Below are positions 24,415 through 36,149 of a DNA stretch of 64,000 nt, in pieces. Below the pieces are notes generated by a model that was not told the DNA's origin, searched no databases, and saw only the letters and a list, made by a program, of their open reading frames with translations. The stretch is from Euglena gracilis (lineage: Eukaryota; Euglenida; Euglenophyceae; Euglenales): contig CP154956.1 of NCBI GenBank assembly GCA_039621445.1, positions 186,001 through 250,000 on the forward strand, in the 5' to 3' direction. Position 1 is the first letter of the stretch. Each line of letters starts with the position of its first letter. A program made the translations under genes and the position numbers.

Positions 24415-26015
24415 CAAGCCAAAAAACATAAATCAAAATGACCCCAAAAACCCACCAATATCCGATAATTTTAATCATTATGCAAAAAATACAGCTTTCA
24501 TACGCTTCCCTGCAATACTGCTGCTCCCAAGAATTAAAGGGAAAAACTCTGCCACAGATTTGGATACATCTGAGCAGAAAACAAATAAAAACACCCACCA
24601 AAATGCAGGCTCCCAATTGGTAGTTTTCAAATTTTCAATTTTTTTTGGAGCAACTGCTCTTCTACCAGACAGCCCAAAGTTGCACTTTCCTCTTTTTTGG
24701 ATAATTGTTCATTGTGATTTGCGCAAAATCTAATATAAGTGCAGCAACAAGACAACAACCCTGCTATCATAAAAGTTTGCACCTGGCCTTCGGTGTGCTA
24801 TTATTTTATTTTATTATCTTCTGAAAGTGTGGAAGATGTTGTTTTGCTCCTGTTGCTATGTTTTTTGGGTCGGGGGAAAATGTGAGTTGATTGATCAAAA
24901 CAATCATTATTTGCATTGAATAATGTTGCATATGAAATTTTTTAATTGGAGAGAAAAGATGTCAAGTGCTTTCTGCAGAAACGTGTGCACCCTGGAGGTC
25001 ACCAAAATCATATGCCACTTGCATTTTTTTTTAAAGGATTCTTCATTGCGTGGTTGGAGGTGCCTTGTTTCAATCCAGAATTCTGCGCCTGCAACGCTCT
25101 CCCTCTTCGCAGTTCGAGTCAAGCCCACGGGCATTCCCACAGTCCTCGTTCACAACCCATATTCGTTTGGTGGCGGTGTGCTCGCTTTTTTTTTGCGTCC
25201 CCCCCCCCCGCCCCGCCAACAGCATTCGACGGCAGCAAGAAAGGTTGGCGCAGTGCCTGCGTGGCTGACAGCCCGGCTTTCGGCCTCTTGGCCTTCCCTG
25301 CAGATGTGAATTGTGTCGACGGGCTGCCCGCTGTGGCCGACTCGAGCTCTTCTTCCCCCGGTCTAGCTGGTTGTCCGTACCAGTCCGCCCCTTGCAGGTG
25401 ACCCCCAATTCTCCCGTTCTGCCGGCCCATTCGTGTCTCCAAAGTTGTTTCCCCCAGTTGGCCCAGCCAGATGAAGCTCTTTGCTTGGCGTGCAATGAGC
25501 CTGTGAGGCTGCTAAGGTTCAGTTTTAGCCATTGGTAATTGTGTCGGCTAATAGAAATCTGCACCTCCCCCCATTTGTCATTTCTTTAAAAGTTCAGGAG
25601 TTTGACTATGGGTGAGGCGGACCAAGGTTGGCCCAGGCTGAAATTGGAAGCGTGGCTGACCCCAGCCCGGGGGGGGGGGGGGGGGGGCTTTTCCGGCCAG
25701 GCTCCTTTTTGAGGAAGTGCACACACACGGCTGGGTGCTATGGCCACCTCCACGCCACAGACAAAAAGGGCCAGGCGAAAAACCGCGCCAGGCCAGAAGT
25801 TGGGATAACAGGCACTAAACAGACACCCCCAGTGAACACAGGCCGGCTGGCCCCCCATGACACAAGGCACCACCCCCCCAGGGTTGGTAAAAAAAAGCCT
25901 GATTCCTGCGCCAAAAGTGCCAGAGGCCCTGAAAACACTCATTTCGCGGCGATTTTGCCCACAACCTGGCAGGCACAACCACCCCTGAACGGGAATCCCG
26001 TCAACCCTATGGACG
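24415..26015. other. non-coding DNA with element fragments
   Basis: 25200-25330 is a GC-rich island (ggctgacagcccggctttcgg...ccctgcag) that could include an exon, but I cannot choose a frame. 25870-25901 carries a class-1 right end (gggttggtaaaaaaaagcctg). 25968-26015 matches the left end of the 46360 family. The G run at 25670-25687 is notable. Confidence 0.4.
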
Positions 26016-26023
26016 GTAGGGGG

Positions 26024-26324
26024 CAGGGTTTTTTTGTCTTGGACCCCCTCCCCCCCCGGGGGGGGGGGTAGGGTGGGTGGGCCCCTTCGACCCCCTCCCC
26101 CCTGGGGGGGGGGGTGGGGGCTGGTGGGTATATCTTTTTCGGCGCCGAAGTGCCAAAGTTTTGAAAAAGTGCTATTTTTAGCATTTTTGGCCATTTTCGG
26201 GCAAAAGTGGATGGGTCCCCCGGGACCCCCCCCCCCCCGGGGGGGAACACCCCAGGGGGTGGGTGGGTGGGGGGGTGCCGACCCCCTCCCCCCCTCCACC
26301 CCCAGCCTTAAAAAAAAAACCCTG
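26024..26324. mobile_element. class-1 MITE, 301 bp, perfect TSD
   Basis: Starts CAGGGTTTTTTTGTCTTGG, ends CAGCCTTAAAAAAAAAACCCTG-like, with perfect duplication gtaggggg (26016-26023 and 26325-26332). The core carries ggcgccgaagtgcc, gtgctatttttagcattt and G/C tracts shared with 1354 and 16996. It has landed in a fragment of the 46360-type element. Confidence 0.92.
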
Positions 26325-26628
26325 GTAGGGGGGTTCAAACCCCTCCCCACCTTTCATGATAATTAATTCCTATTTTCGTTATTTCATATTTGAAAAAGCA
26401 ATAGGATTGAAAGGCACTTGAAAGGCATTTATACCAGCTTCTTTTTAATTCTGATACCAATTCTACTCAAAGGAAAATTATCCAACATTGCCACCAGCTG
26501 ATCCCATTTTTCAACCGCGACAGCATTTCTGCATCTCTGGGGAGAACAGTGTGGTGCTTGGCAGTGTGCGAAAGTCCAGATTGTCTTCGGGTGTCCCCCG
26601 TCCACAGTGAGCCTGTGCCTGAGGGGGG

Positions 26629-26682
26629 GGGGTGGGGGTGGGGGGGGGGGTATCAGAGGGGGGGGGGGGGGGGGGGGGGGGA
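26629..26682 (+). repeat. G-homopolymer cluster
   Basis: Several G runs of 8-24 in about 55 bp, capable of G-quadruplex formation. Also a likely source of assembly error. Confidence 0.85.
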
Positions 26683-26770
26683 TAGTCCCTGCGCCTGACC
26701 TCCACCTGCCTGGAAGGCGGAGGGGCCAGCGTGTGGGGAGCCCCGAGACCGCCCCGCCAGCCCCTCTGGG

Positions 26771-27440
26771 CAGGGATTTGCTTAAGCCACACTGGCCCCC
26801 CTCCTACACCCCGGGTGGGGGGGTCCGCCAGCCAGCACCTTTTTTCCCGCACAGTTCCCAGCTTGTGGACCCAAGGGGGGCGTCCGCTGAACTTAAGTTA
26901 GGGCCAGCCCAGTTAAACAGGTCTGGACCGAAATTTTTTTGTAAAGGGCGGTGGCCAAAATGGCCAAAAAAAATGACATTTTGAGGGTTTTTTGGGGGGA
27001 TTTTCGCCTCAGGGTTTTGGCTGAAGCTGTATTTGGATTTTTTTGCTTGTTTTCGAAAACCAGCCTGGTCCCCCCCCAGGCAGGGTATTGTTGGTTTTGG
27101 TCAAGGAGGGGGTGTCAGACCACGTCCCCCCTTCCGACCGAGGGGGGTCAGGACCCCCGGGGACCAAAAAAACTTTTTGTTCACAAACATGAAATTTTCG
27201 GTGTATCTTTTGGCTGATTTTTCAAGAGAGGAGTTTGAAAATGCGATTATTGGCGATTTCAAGGCCTAATATATAATTTCTGGCGCTTCGCGCCCAAAAT
27301 TTTTTTTTGCAGGGGGAGAAGTTCCAATCTGCCCCCTCCCCCACTCATTTAATACCCTGCCCCCAGGGGTGCGGATCAGCCAGCACCTTTTTCCAGCTGG
27401 CCTGTGAACCCTCCCCCTGGGGTCGTTAAGAAAACCCCTG
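26771..27440. mobile_element. class-1 element, 670 bp, host of a nested MITE
   Basis: Starts CAGGGATTTGCTTAAGCC and ends GGTCGTTAAGAAAACCCCTG, flanked by cctctggg and cctgcggg (6 of 8). Subterminal words ccagccagcacctttttt and cagccagcacctttttcc recur at both sides. Removing the nested element (27081-27359) leaves about 390 bp. Confidence 0.75.
27081..27359. mobile_element. class-1 MITE, 279 bp, nested in 26771-27440
   Basis: CAGGGTATTGTTGG at the left, CTCATTTAATACCCTG at the right, perfect duplication cccccagg (27073-27080, 27360-27367). The core hairpin is tggcgcttcgcgcc followed by CAAAATTTTT. Family of 14827 and 32411. Confidence 0.85.
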
Positions 27441-27908
27441 CCTGCGGGTTCCTATTCGCTGCCCCCTTCCGGTGGCTCCAGTCCCCACAGCCAAGGCTGT
27501 CCTATTGCTTACAGGGCTGCCCAACAAGCCCTCCTCACAGAGTCATCAAAAGTGCGGCACAGAAAAACATGCAAGTGCCCCCAAAAAATGAGTTTTGTTA
27601 TTTTGGGAACATGTTAATTCAAAAAAATGCAATTTATTGACCAAAAATTCCAAAATGGCGGGAAAGCTTGGTCCCATGGCAAAAATTTGTCAACAATGTG
27701 AAATTTCCCAAATCACAAATATGTCCATTATTTCCCAATAATTCCCTTTCAAAAAATTGCTGAGAACAACAGAAAAAAATTGGGGGAACGGGTTTATTTT
27801 TCCGCTCCCCAGAAAGTGTTAACTAGACATTCATTTTAATGCAATTCACAAAATTTTTGTGAACCACAAATTTGGTGCACCACAAATGGTTTTTTCAGGG
27901 TACCACAA

Positions 27909-29267
27909 CAGGGGTTTTTTTAGTCGTGGACCCGCCACAGGACCCGCCCATCCGCTGCCCACCCCCCCCGACCGGGGGGGAACCCCCCCCCGCGCGCCCG
28001 AGATTTCAGCACAGCGATTTTTCGGCATTTTACTCCCGACCCCCCCTACCACGGGGGGCCCCCCAGGGGGTGGGTAGGGGGGGACCCCCCCCTCCCCCCC
28101 GGTCTCTAGCACGTCAAACAGCTTACATGGATCTACCCCATCGCTCCGCGCTGTATTCACGCATGAGACCCGGCCCGTTGCAAGCCGCGCTGATTGCCAG
28201 AGCCCCTGTACTAGGGCCACCCTCAGCAAAAATGACTTGGCCACCCCCACCCGTTGTCGGGCAACTCTTTGATGTTCTCCCCCTCCACGCTATTTCTGCA
28301 GTGTATTCCCAAAAAATCTTCCCCGGAGCGAGGGAAGGGCGACCTGGTGGGTACATTTGCAGGTCAAGATCGGTTCACGCCGCCTCCCCCCGAAGCCGAT
28401 GGTGGTGGTCACCCCACTCGGCCAGCAACAATAGAGGTGTTTGTTGGCCGAAAACACCACCCATAAGGTTTCCAACAACCCGTGATTTTTGACCCTTGTG
28501 CCCAAGCGGTTAGCTTATTTTTCCCACCATTTACGGCCTGCCCCGCTTGCACCCACAACCCCGCCCCCAACCAGCCAACATCCAGGGAACTGCTCACGCG
28601 CTTCCAATGGCCATCGGCAGAGCAAAAGAGACCTGCGGTCCTGCGTCCCATGAACGTCTGCCAACCCAAGCCAGTATAGCTTGGAGGGCTGTGCCACTTC
28701 ACATAGTATCGAAAAGGCGATTTATCTGAGCACGGGCGCAGCGTCCCCCTTCCCGTAGCCGCCCAATCCCCCAATGCAATTCCCCATTAGTCTTCCCGCT
28801 GGCGATGGACGGCTAGGCCCCTCCCAGAACGTTTTACAATCTACAATTCCCTAAAGCCCCCCAATTACCCAAAATCGTAGGATCATACAGCCTGGGGACC
28901 CATTTGCGGCACCACACCGAGAAAATGACCTCAGGGTCAATTCCCCAAAATGGGTAGGTCGTGCCCACCACGATGGATAAAACATTTTACCTTTTCTTTT
29001 TCTTGTTTTGGTGGGTCCGGCCGAGCCCCCCCCCCCCCCCCGTGGGGGTTCCCCCGGAGGGGGTGTGGGTTGGGATATATTTTTTCGGCGCCCGCAGGCG
29101 CCGAAAAAACTTGCGCCATTTTTCAGCACTTTCGTTTTTTTCGGCCATTTTTTTTTGTGGGTCCCCCGGGACCCCCCCCCTCCCCCCGGGGGGCCCCCCC
29201 AGGGGGTGGGTGGATGGGGGGGACCCCGCCTCCCCCCCGGTCTCTAGGGTCTTAAAAAAAACCCCTG
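27909..29267. mobile_element. class-1 element, 1359 bp, composite-like, perfect TSD
   Basis: Starts CAGGGGTTTTTTTAGTCGTG, ends GGTCTTAAAAAAAACCCCTG. Perfect duplication taccacaa (27901-27908 and 29268-29275). The first about 200 bp and last about 280 bp each look like most of a small MITE of the 1354/16996 type; both contain cccggtctctag. The 870 bp between them is ordinary-complexity DNA without G/C runs. It contains degenerate minus-strand open frames, in which I cannot recognise a transposase. Either two MITEs moved a host segment as a unit, or this is a deletion derivative of a longer element. Confidence 0.9.
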
Positions 29268-29275
29268 TACCACAA

Positions 29276-31090
29276 ATGCCCCCTTCTTTGGTGTCCTCAC
29301 TGGGTTCACGTTGTGCCCCCTCCCCCCCGCGTGGGGTGTTTCAGCATTGGCCAGCAATGGGATGACGGGGACCGCTGCCCTGTACTGGCAAGCCCCACAT
29401 GCCCAACCCCTGCATCACCCCCTTCCTTGGGCCGCCCTCATCACCTTGGCCAGGGATGTCTCACCCCCCCCCCCCCCCGAACGTGTGGGGAGGGGCAATC
29501 TGCATTGTTTATGTTCCCCCTGATCGTTTTTTTTTTTTGCTTGGATTTTTTTTGCTGTTGATCTTCAGCATTCTGCTGCTTCATTCTGCTGGGGAATGAA
29601 CATGGTGTGAAAAATTTTCTCATTTTCCTCCAATTTTGTTTTTTTTTGTCCAAAGCTTTCAGCATTTTATCAAAAAAACCTTTAGCCACCAAATTATATA
29701 TTCTTTTGGATTTGCCCTTCCCAGAAAAACATATATCCCAAAAAAGAATCACATTGAATTTTTATTTTGATGTGTGTAGTGATTTTTACCCCCCATTACA
29801 AGCCCCACCCAGGCAACCCATAGGATGAAAGAAGGTTGGGACATCTTTCTGTGTATAACCAGGCTTTGAATGGTGCTGAGCTCTTAATGGGACATGCATC
29901 TGATGGAAGGCCGAAAAGACTAACATTGCAAAGTTCGCGCAATTTATAATTTACAAATTACACTGTTTCAATTTATGGTGACTTTCAGTGATTTTACGGT
30001 AATTTCTGAAATGCTGATGTTAACCAGGGTGTGACGTAGAGCTGAGCTCTTTGGGAGACCACCCCGGGCCGGTCCGGCTTGGCCCGACCGGCGGCCGGCA
30101 GCCCGGCCCGGCCCGGCTCGGCCGGCTGCCCAGCCCGGGCATGGGACGCGGGATTGAAAAACGCTCATTTTTGGCTCAAAAACACTTTTTCCGGGTCCGG
30201 AGGCAAAAAATATCGTTTTAGGCAAATAATTTTTTTTCGAATTTTGTCGCCTTTTTGACCCGAAAATGACCCAAAGTCCATAGCATCCGGGCCCAAAATG
30301 GGGGGCCGGGGGTCAAAAAACACTCATTGAGGTCAAAAAACATGGTTTTGGGCAAAAAAAATTTTCGAAATTTTTCGCCTTTTTTACCCAAAATGGCTAA
30401 GTGCACCGGCCTCAGCCTCAGCATGGGGGGGGGTCCGGGTTGGAAAATTTTTTTCCGGCTCAAAAACACTTTTTTTGATGTTCTAAAGTGAAAAAAAGTG
30501 TTTTTGAGCGAAAAAAATTTTTAAATTTTGGGTCCCGACCTGCCTCCCGACCCCCCCCCCTCGCCCAGCCGCCCTCGGACCCCGAATACCCAAAACTGGG
30601 CCAAAATCGCACAACCAGGCCCTGGGAACCTCAAAAAACGGTCAACCCCCCCCCCCCCTAAACCTCATGATTGACCCCTTGGTTTGGGTTCCAACTCCTC
30701 GTCTAGGCCGAGATACGGCCAATTTACGGTTTCGGGCCCCGAACAGGCCCGAAATGGCCAAAACTGGCAAACCTGGCCCAAAACCGCAAAACGGCCGTAT
30801 CTCGGCCTGGGCGAGGAGTTGGCCCAAACCGCGCATGCCGATCGATAGGGCGTCTGAAAGTTGTTGAATGAGGGCCTCTTTTCTTTTTCTCAACTCTGCA
30901 GCGTTTTCGAGATATTTTGAATTTTTCGATTTTTTGACCCCAAAATGACCCCGCAATTTCCCCCGGAAAAAAAAAACGGTCCACAACTTTTTTGCTCGGG
31001 GCACATCTCCGGACTGGCGTGGAGTTGGGGGTACCCCGAGGGCTCTGGAGAAACTAGGGATCGTCCCCTAACCTATAGGCTATTCACTTT
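29276..31090. other. non-coding; internal repeats and an inverted repeat
   Basis: 30150-30480 consists of two or three diverged tandem units (aaaaacactttttt, ttttgggcaaaaaaaatttt, cgaaatttttcgccttttttacc). 30678-30830 holds a long inverted repeat (separate entry). No gene is supported. Confidence 0.45.
30678..30830. repeat. inverted repeat, about 50-bp arms
   Basis: The left arm contains ccaactcctcgtctaggccg then agatacggcc; the right arm contains the inverse (ggccgtatctcggcctgggc then gaggagttgg). Arms are roughly 85 percent matched by eye with a loop of about 50 nt. It could be a foldback element or a structured RNA template. Confidence 0.7.
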
Positions 31091-31102
31091 GGGGGCCAGG
31101 GG

Positions 31103-31599
31103 TAAACCCCCCCCCCAAATATAAGAAACCCGTTTCTTACATTTGGGTGTCGGCCGATAGGCCCAAAGGGTTTCTTATATTTGGGGGTTTCTTCTATTTG
31201 GGTGTCGAAGGCTGGCCCCAAGGGTTTCTTATAAATGGAACTTTTTCTTCCTTCGGTTCCTTCGTGTAATTAATTACATGTGACCGCGGTGTGTAGCACT
31301 TTCTTCGCGTCTGATGGCTTTTGAGGCCCTGGAGTGTGTTTATGCTGAATCGGATCATTCCATAAGTCCAGAAAAAAGTGGTAGAGTGTTATCTCTGAAT
31401 CTGGGAGTGATGTCGGTGAGATAAAGTTCGCAAGGGATCAGGTGTTTATTATATATGGATTAGTGTCCAACAGGCCAGGGGTTTCTTATATTCGGGGGTT
31501 TCTTATATTTGGGTGTTGGCTGAAAATCGGCCAAAGGGTTTCTTATATTTGGGGGTTTCTTATAGCGAGGGGTTTCTTATATTTGGGGGGGGGGGTTTA
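31103..31599. mobile_element. class-2 TA-bounded foldback (word CTTATATTTGGG)
   Basis: Left TAAACCCCCCCCCCAAATA then TAAGAAA; the right end is its inverse ending in TTTA. Units tttcttatatttggg recur at least eight times in both halves, separated by about 240 bp of ordinary DNA (31210-31450). Confidence 0.75.
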
Positions 31600-32400
31600 A
31601 GCTTCGCTCTTACTCTGAAGAGATACAAGCTCAGCCCCCTCTCCTGGCTTCATATTTGGGCGGGATTTCAAGGCCCTCAGGGGGCGGCTTTATATTTGGG
31701 GGGGGGGCTGCATATTTTTTGGGGGGGTCAAGCTTTTCTGGGTGGTCTATCCAAATTTTGGCAGCCCTCACTGCAGTCAAATGCCAATTTTATACCAATT
31801 TTTTTGTGTACCTCTAATTTCCCCAGAATAAGTGGTTTTCAAAATGGACGATTCCTGGTTGTGCGAGTCCTGGTGAGTGGTGAACAATTGTCATATCCGC
31901 CCAAAATTGTTCTGCTTTGACTTAAGTCCACATTGGCGGGCTTCATATTGGGTGGGGGGGCGTTATATTCGGGCGGTAAAACCAAACCCCCTGGACGGGA
32001 TTTATATGGAGGGAGGGGGGGTTTACAAACCCCAAAAATCAATTCCTCTCAAGTTTCATGCAACCAGCAGTATTCAATGAATGCCATATTTTTTTTCCAA
32101 TAAATGAGTATTTGGGTGTGTTTTTCATCAGTTTGCAGCCGGATTTTTGATCAGTAATCTTTGATGTATCCCAAATTATTTCCATTACACCCCCCCCCTT
32201 TCAGCCGACCAACCAAATTAGATCCAATTTGTCGTTTAGAAAGGATATCTGATTTTGGTATATAAAAAAGGGGGCATTTTCAGAGTATTTCTGTAGGGGA
32301 CCCATTTTTTTTGCGCCAAAAATCCGAATAATTAATTGCCCCATGAGTTATTATTTGGGGGGATTATGGCGTTGGGGGGGGTCGTTTTTCTCCCACCCAT
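31600..32400. other. non-coding; G-run/TATA-word repeats
   Basis: Words tttatatttggggggg, ttcatattgggtggg and ttatattcgggcgg next to G runs suggest a further class-2 family, but no paired ends could be fixed. No gene. Confidence 0.4.
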
Positions 32401-32410
32401 CCGTTGGGGG

Positions 32411-32745
32411 CAGGGTATCAAGTGAGCATTGATTCCGCACAGGGAGGGAGGGGGTCCAGCCACCCCCCCTTCTCCCCCCTCCAAACCGGGGGGTGGTCCG
32501 GGCCCCACAAATTTTTCTCCAGCGAAGCGCAAACCTCCGGAGAAGCTGAAATTTTGGTGTGTGCTTCGGCCGATTTTTCAAGAAAAAGAAACCGTGTAAA
32601 CCCGGCAATTTTTGGGGGCCGTTTTCCAAAAAAAGCGGGAGTTTTTTTGCGGAAGAGAGGGGGGGTAAGGGGAGGGTGTGAACCCTCCCCTTGGGGAGGG
32701 GGTCCTGACCACCCTCCCCATCCTCCTCGCTCATTTAATCCCCTG
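32411..32745. mobile_element. class-1 MITE, 335 bp
   Basis: CAGGGTATCAAGTGAGCATTG-like start and GCTCATTTAATCCCCTG end; duplications gttggggg (32403-32410) and gttgggtg (32746-32753), 7 of 8 identical. It ends 42 bp upstream of the exon at 32788. Confidence 0.85.
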
Positions 32746-32787
32746 GTTGGGTGGGGGAAGCAGTGCACCGTCCCTCACCCATCAAAG

Positions 32788-32966
32788 GGAAGGGGCCAGG
32801 GCGGCCCAACCCCATCGCGGTGCAGCCCTCCCCCTCGGCCCCCGTGGAGGAGGCGTACCCCGTGGGGTGGGTGGACAACCTCCAGCCCAGCCGGCTTCCG
32901 AACAAATGGGGGGTCCCCGTTCTTGGCCGCCGGCAACGCACACCCCCTCCGTGCGCCCCGCTCCTG
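32788..32966 (+). CDS. exon, Pro-rich, unknown protein (first of a pair)
   Basis: The acceptor cacccatcaaag ends at 32787. The GC3-rich frame reads GRPNPIAVQPSPSAPVEEAY, then PVGWVDNLQPSRLPNKWG and a basic/Pro stretch ending CAPLL. A consensus-like donor CTG|GTCAGT (GT at 32967) leaves phase 0. It joins across a 137-bp intron to the exon at 33104. No family recognised. Confidence 0.55.
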
Positions 32967-33103
32967 GTCAGTGTGTGGGCTGGGCAACGGGTGCTGGGTC
33001 CGCGGGTGCCGGGTCGGTCCGGCCGCGCACTGCCAGGTCGGGCCAGCCACACCGTGCCGGGTCGGAGTGCCGGGTTGGGCCAGCCACCCCACCACCGAGA
33101 TAG

Positions 33104-33291
33104 CCGGCCCCGGCCCCGATGGCGGGGAGGCGGCTGCCGGGGATCTCGGTGACCCGCAAGGAGCCCAAGAAGCCAGCCGTGGCCCTGCTGGGGGTGACCC
33201 CGATCGCCCACATCCTGCACCACTACATGGGGGAGCAGCCCCTCGGCTCCCCCGCGTCCGGCCCCGGGCGCCCCCGCGCCCTGAGCCAGAG
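33104..33291 (+). CDS. exon, basic then hydrophobic, unknown protein (second of a pair)
   Basis: The acceptor (gagatag, ending at 33103) gives phase 0: PAPAPMAGRRLPGISVTRKE, then PKKPAVALLGVTPIAHILHH and YMGEQPLGSPASGPGRPRAL. The third-position bias is very strong. Donor-like AG|GTGCCT at 33292. An in-frame ATG at 33119 means it could alternatively be a first exon. LLGVTPIAHIL could be a short hydrophobic helix. Confidence 0.55.
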
Positions 33292-33299
33292 GTGCCTCC

Positions 33300-33915
33300 C
33301 TCGCCTGGCTTCCCCGTGCCAGCGCCTTGCCATCGCCTTGCCCACGGGGCTCCTGGGTGGATTGTGTTGCATGCATCGGATGGAACCACAGAGGGGTTGG
33401 GTTCAACCCATATGCTCCTGAAGTCAGGTGTTTTCATGGTCGCAAAAGGGGCTCATTTGATCGCCCTCCAATCCGAGGAAGGGGGGTTTCCAAAATGCGC
33501 TTTCTGTTCCGCAGCTTATCACAGGATGCTCCAGATTTACCAGATGGGCCGGCATCGACTCGAACAACACCCCCAGCACCATCTGATTTGATGCGATCTG
33601 CGCTGGATTGTTTAGCCTCTGGTATTCTGGCTTCTTTTGTCTGGAATTGCATTGTTGTCTCTGGTCCTTCAGTTTCAAGCAGCATCATGTGCTTGATGAG
33701 GTCATGTGTTTTTGTGATATTCTGACCTCAACAGATATGAGAACAATAAAGAATATGAAGTTCAGCAGGAAACAGGTAGTAACAATCAATGACACAGTTT
33801 TCAACTTTTCAGGTTTTTTTAAAAAAAAATGTCAAAAGCAGGCATATTTCGTCGATTCTGTGGCTTTCTGCAGTTTTGATTTTTCCGTGTCCAGTTCCAA
33901 ACCAGTTCCACTTGA
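33300..33915. other. non-coding DNA
   Basis: Ordinary AT-rich DNA. Open frames on both strands are short and without bias. Confidence 0.4.
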
Positions 33916-33923
33916 GGGATAAC

Positions 33924-34379
33924 CAGGTCATTGCTTAAGAAAATTTGATCCCACACCCGGGGGGGTCCAGCCAGCCAGCAGCCTTTTTTCCAGCCCCAGA
34001 CCCCCCTCCCCCCATCAACAAGATTTATTTATTTTTAGCCACCCAAAGGGCGGCTGGACGGTAATGTATTTTTCGCTTTCGGGGAGTACAAAAATGGGCC
34101 AAGAATGGACAAAAATGGGTCAAAAATGGGTTGGAAAACAGCTGTCCAGGACATTTTTTGGGGGTCAAAATCGATTTTTTGCATAATTGGCAGTTTTAGG
34201 ACATTTTTGCAATTTCGAGTTTTTGGTGGCTGGAAGACCCGACCCGGCCATTGGTCGGGCCCAGCTCCAGCCTGGGACCTCTCTGGGGGGGGGGGGGTCA
34301 GCCAGCAGTCTTTTTCCAGCCAGCCCAAATTTTCCAGCCTCTGAGCTGGACCCCCAGGGGGTCTTTAAGCAACGCCCTG
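33924..34379. mobile_element. class-1 element, 456 bp, next to a microsatellite
   Basis: Left CAGGTCATTGCTTAAG, right GGGTCTTTAAGCAACGCCCTG-like. Left flank gggataac; the immediate right flank is ggtatgtg, the start of a TA/TG microsatellite, but gtataacc returns twice within that array (about 34488 and 34601). Possibly the right duplication copy was stretched by microsatellite growth. Core words ccagccagcagccttttttcc occur near both ends. Confidence 0.65.
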
Positions 34380-34380
34380 G

Positions 34381-34413
34381 GTATGTGTGTGTGTGTGTGT
34401 ATATATATATATA

Positions 34414-34453
<40 letters not shown>

Positions 34454-34502
34454 ATATTTACATGTATATGTATATATATATGTATATGTATAACCCAGGG
34501 AG

Positions 34503-34535
<33 letters not shown>

Positions 34536-34606
34536 TATACATATACATATATACATATATATTTACATGTATATGTATATATATAAATGTATATGTATAA
34601 CCCAGG
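34381..34606. repeat. (CA/TA)n microsatellite with ordered higher units
   Basis: tgtgtg then tatatacatatacata arrays; a unit of about 110 bp ending in tgtataacccagggag is present twice. Confidence 0.9.
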
Positions 34607-34609
34607 GAG

Positions 34610-35988
34610 CAGGGGGGGCTTGAGGAGACATTCGTAGAATAGTTGACGTTGCAGCGCTTTGTTTTCGTCTGACCTTGCTGTATATTCCTCCTCTTTTTGC
34701 CGCAGGGAGCAAAAAAACTCCCTGGCATGTGCACTCCTGAAGTTTTCGCTGTGTGACATGCATTGGAGTAATGTCCAACACCACCCACATGTCCAAGTGC
34801 AGTTAGCGGAAATAGAGGTTCTCTGCAATTTGAGCAAGTTATGCCCGAAAATAAGGTAAATATTTGATGGGTTCATCCCTGCAAATGGTTTTAGAAGGGA
34901 AGGAAGCGATAATCTGTTTTCGGGTCCAAGAGGGAAGAACACAAACATGCTATTTTTTGTTTTTTTCTCGATTTGTGCAAAATTTGCGTTTTTTGCATTT
35001 TTTTTTCCCACAAAGTTGTTTGTTTTTTTTGCCAGATTTGGAAAAAATTCCATATTTTGGCCATCCCAATTTTTCTTGATGCCGAACCTTTTTTGTCAAA
35101 AGTTTTCTCATTTTCGTTCGTTATTTTTTTGTCCAACAAGTTGCGTAGTTTTGGAATCAGCATGTTCCCGAAATCTGATCGAATTGCATCGAAATATGGT
35201 TGATGATAAAAAAAATTTTCTTGTGGAAGATGAAAATTTTCCTCACTCCTCTCTGCCAGAAAGTGCCCATAAAGGAATTTACATACAACTAGAGTTTGTT
35301 TTGTGTGTTCATTTTCTTTTTTATGTTTTTTAATGTCTTTTTGCATCGTGTTTTTTTGAGGGTCAATTTTGATCAACACCCCTTGGGTCTAACAACAACA
35401 TGATAAGATGAGGTCACAGCAAGTGAGCAGAATTGTAATGAATTTAGGCTGCTGTTCTGAGTGGAGAGAGTTCATATTCATCGATGTTTTATTTTTCTGG
35501 ATGCTTGTAAATGAAACCACAAATCCAAGGAGTGTGCGTGCACCAAGACGAACTGCATCACCATCCTGCCAAGGTAGAACCAAACCTGTTGAGCGATGGA
35601 GTTGTCAGGTTTCGCACGGTTCCGGATATCTGCACAACCTGAAGCCTAGAGCATTCCTTATTGTCTCACTGTACTATACTTTATCCACTGGGCTTCTTTA
35701 AAGGTGATCAGTGGTCAGGTTTGTGTGGTATGCACAAGGTCACTCTTTTCCTGCTCTCACTCACCTGTGGGTCCTACCCAAACGTACTCAAACGTACTCA
35801 AACGTACTCAGTAATTCTCAATCGTACTCAAACGTACTCAAACGTATTCAAACGTACTCAAACAGACCCATTTCTTTTTCAGATGCTGGAACAAACCCTT
35901 GAGGTCCACCAGCCCAAACCTGAGCGTTCACTGACAACCAGCTCGCGGATGCGTGCACATGTGTGTGTGCGCGCGCGCGCGTGTGTGT
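34610..35988. other. non-coding with a decamer satellite
   Basis: 35778-35870 is a tandem array of acgtactcaa. The rest is AT-rich without supported genes; 34940-35110 is T-rich. Confidence 0.45.
35778..35870. repeat. 10-bp tandem repeat (acgtactcaa)
   Basis: About nine units with small variants (one interrupted by gtaattctca). Confidence 0.9.
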
Positions 35989-36146
35989 CAGGGGTTTTTT
36001 TTTAGTCGTGGACCCCGGGGGGGTTGGGTGGGTGGGGTGGGATATACTCTTCGGCGCTTTTGGCGCCGAAAATTTTTAAAAAGGTGCTATTTTTGTATTT
36101 TTCGCGATTTTTGGTCATTTTCGGGGAATATTGAGCGGGTCCACCA
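35989..36146. mobile_element. class-1 MITE, left part only
   Basis: Starts CAGGGGTTTTTTTTTAGTCG, directly after a GTGTGT run, and continues with ggcgcttttggcgcc then GAAAATTTTT as in 16996. Similarity stops near 36146, with no right end found. Confidence 0.6.
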
Positions 36147-36149
36147 TGC

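Noticed and set aside
28409-28774. Transposase gene inside the 27909-29267 element (minus strand)
   Set aside because: The frames are short and broken, and I could match no DDE, BED-finger or dimerisation motif.
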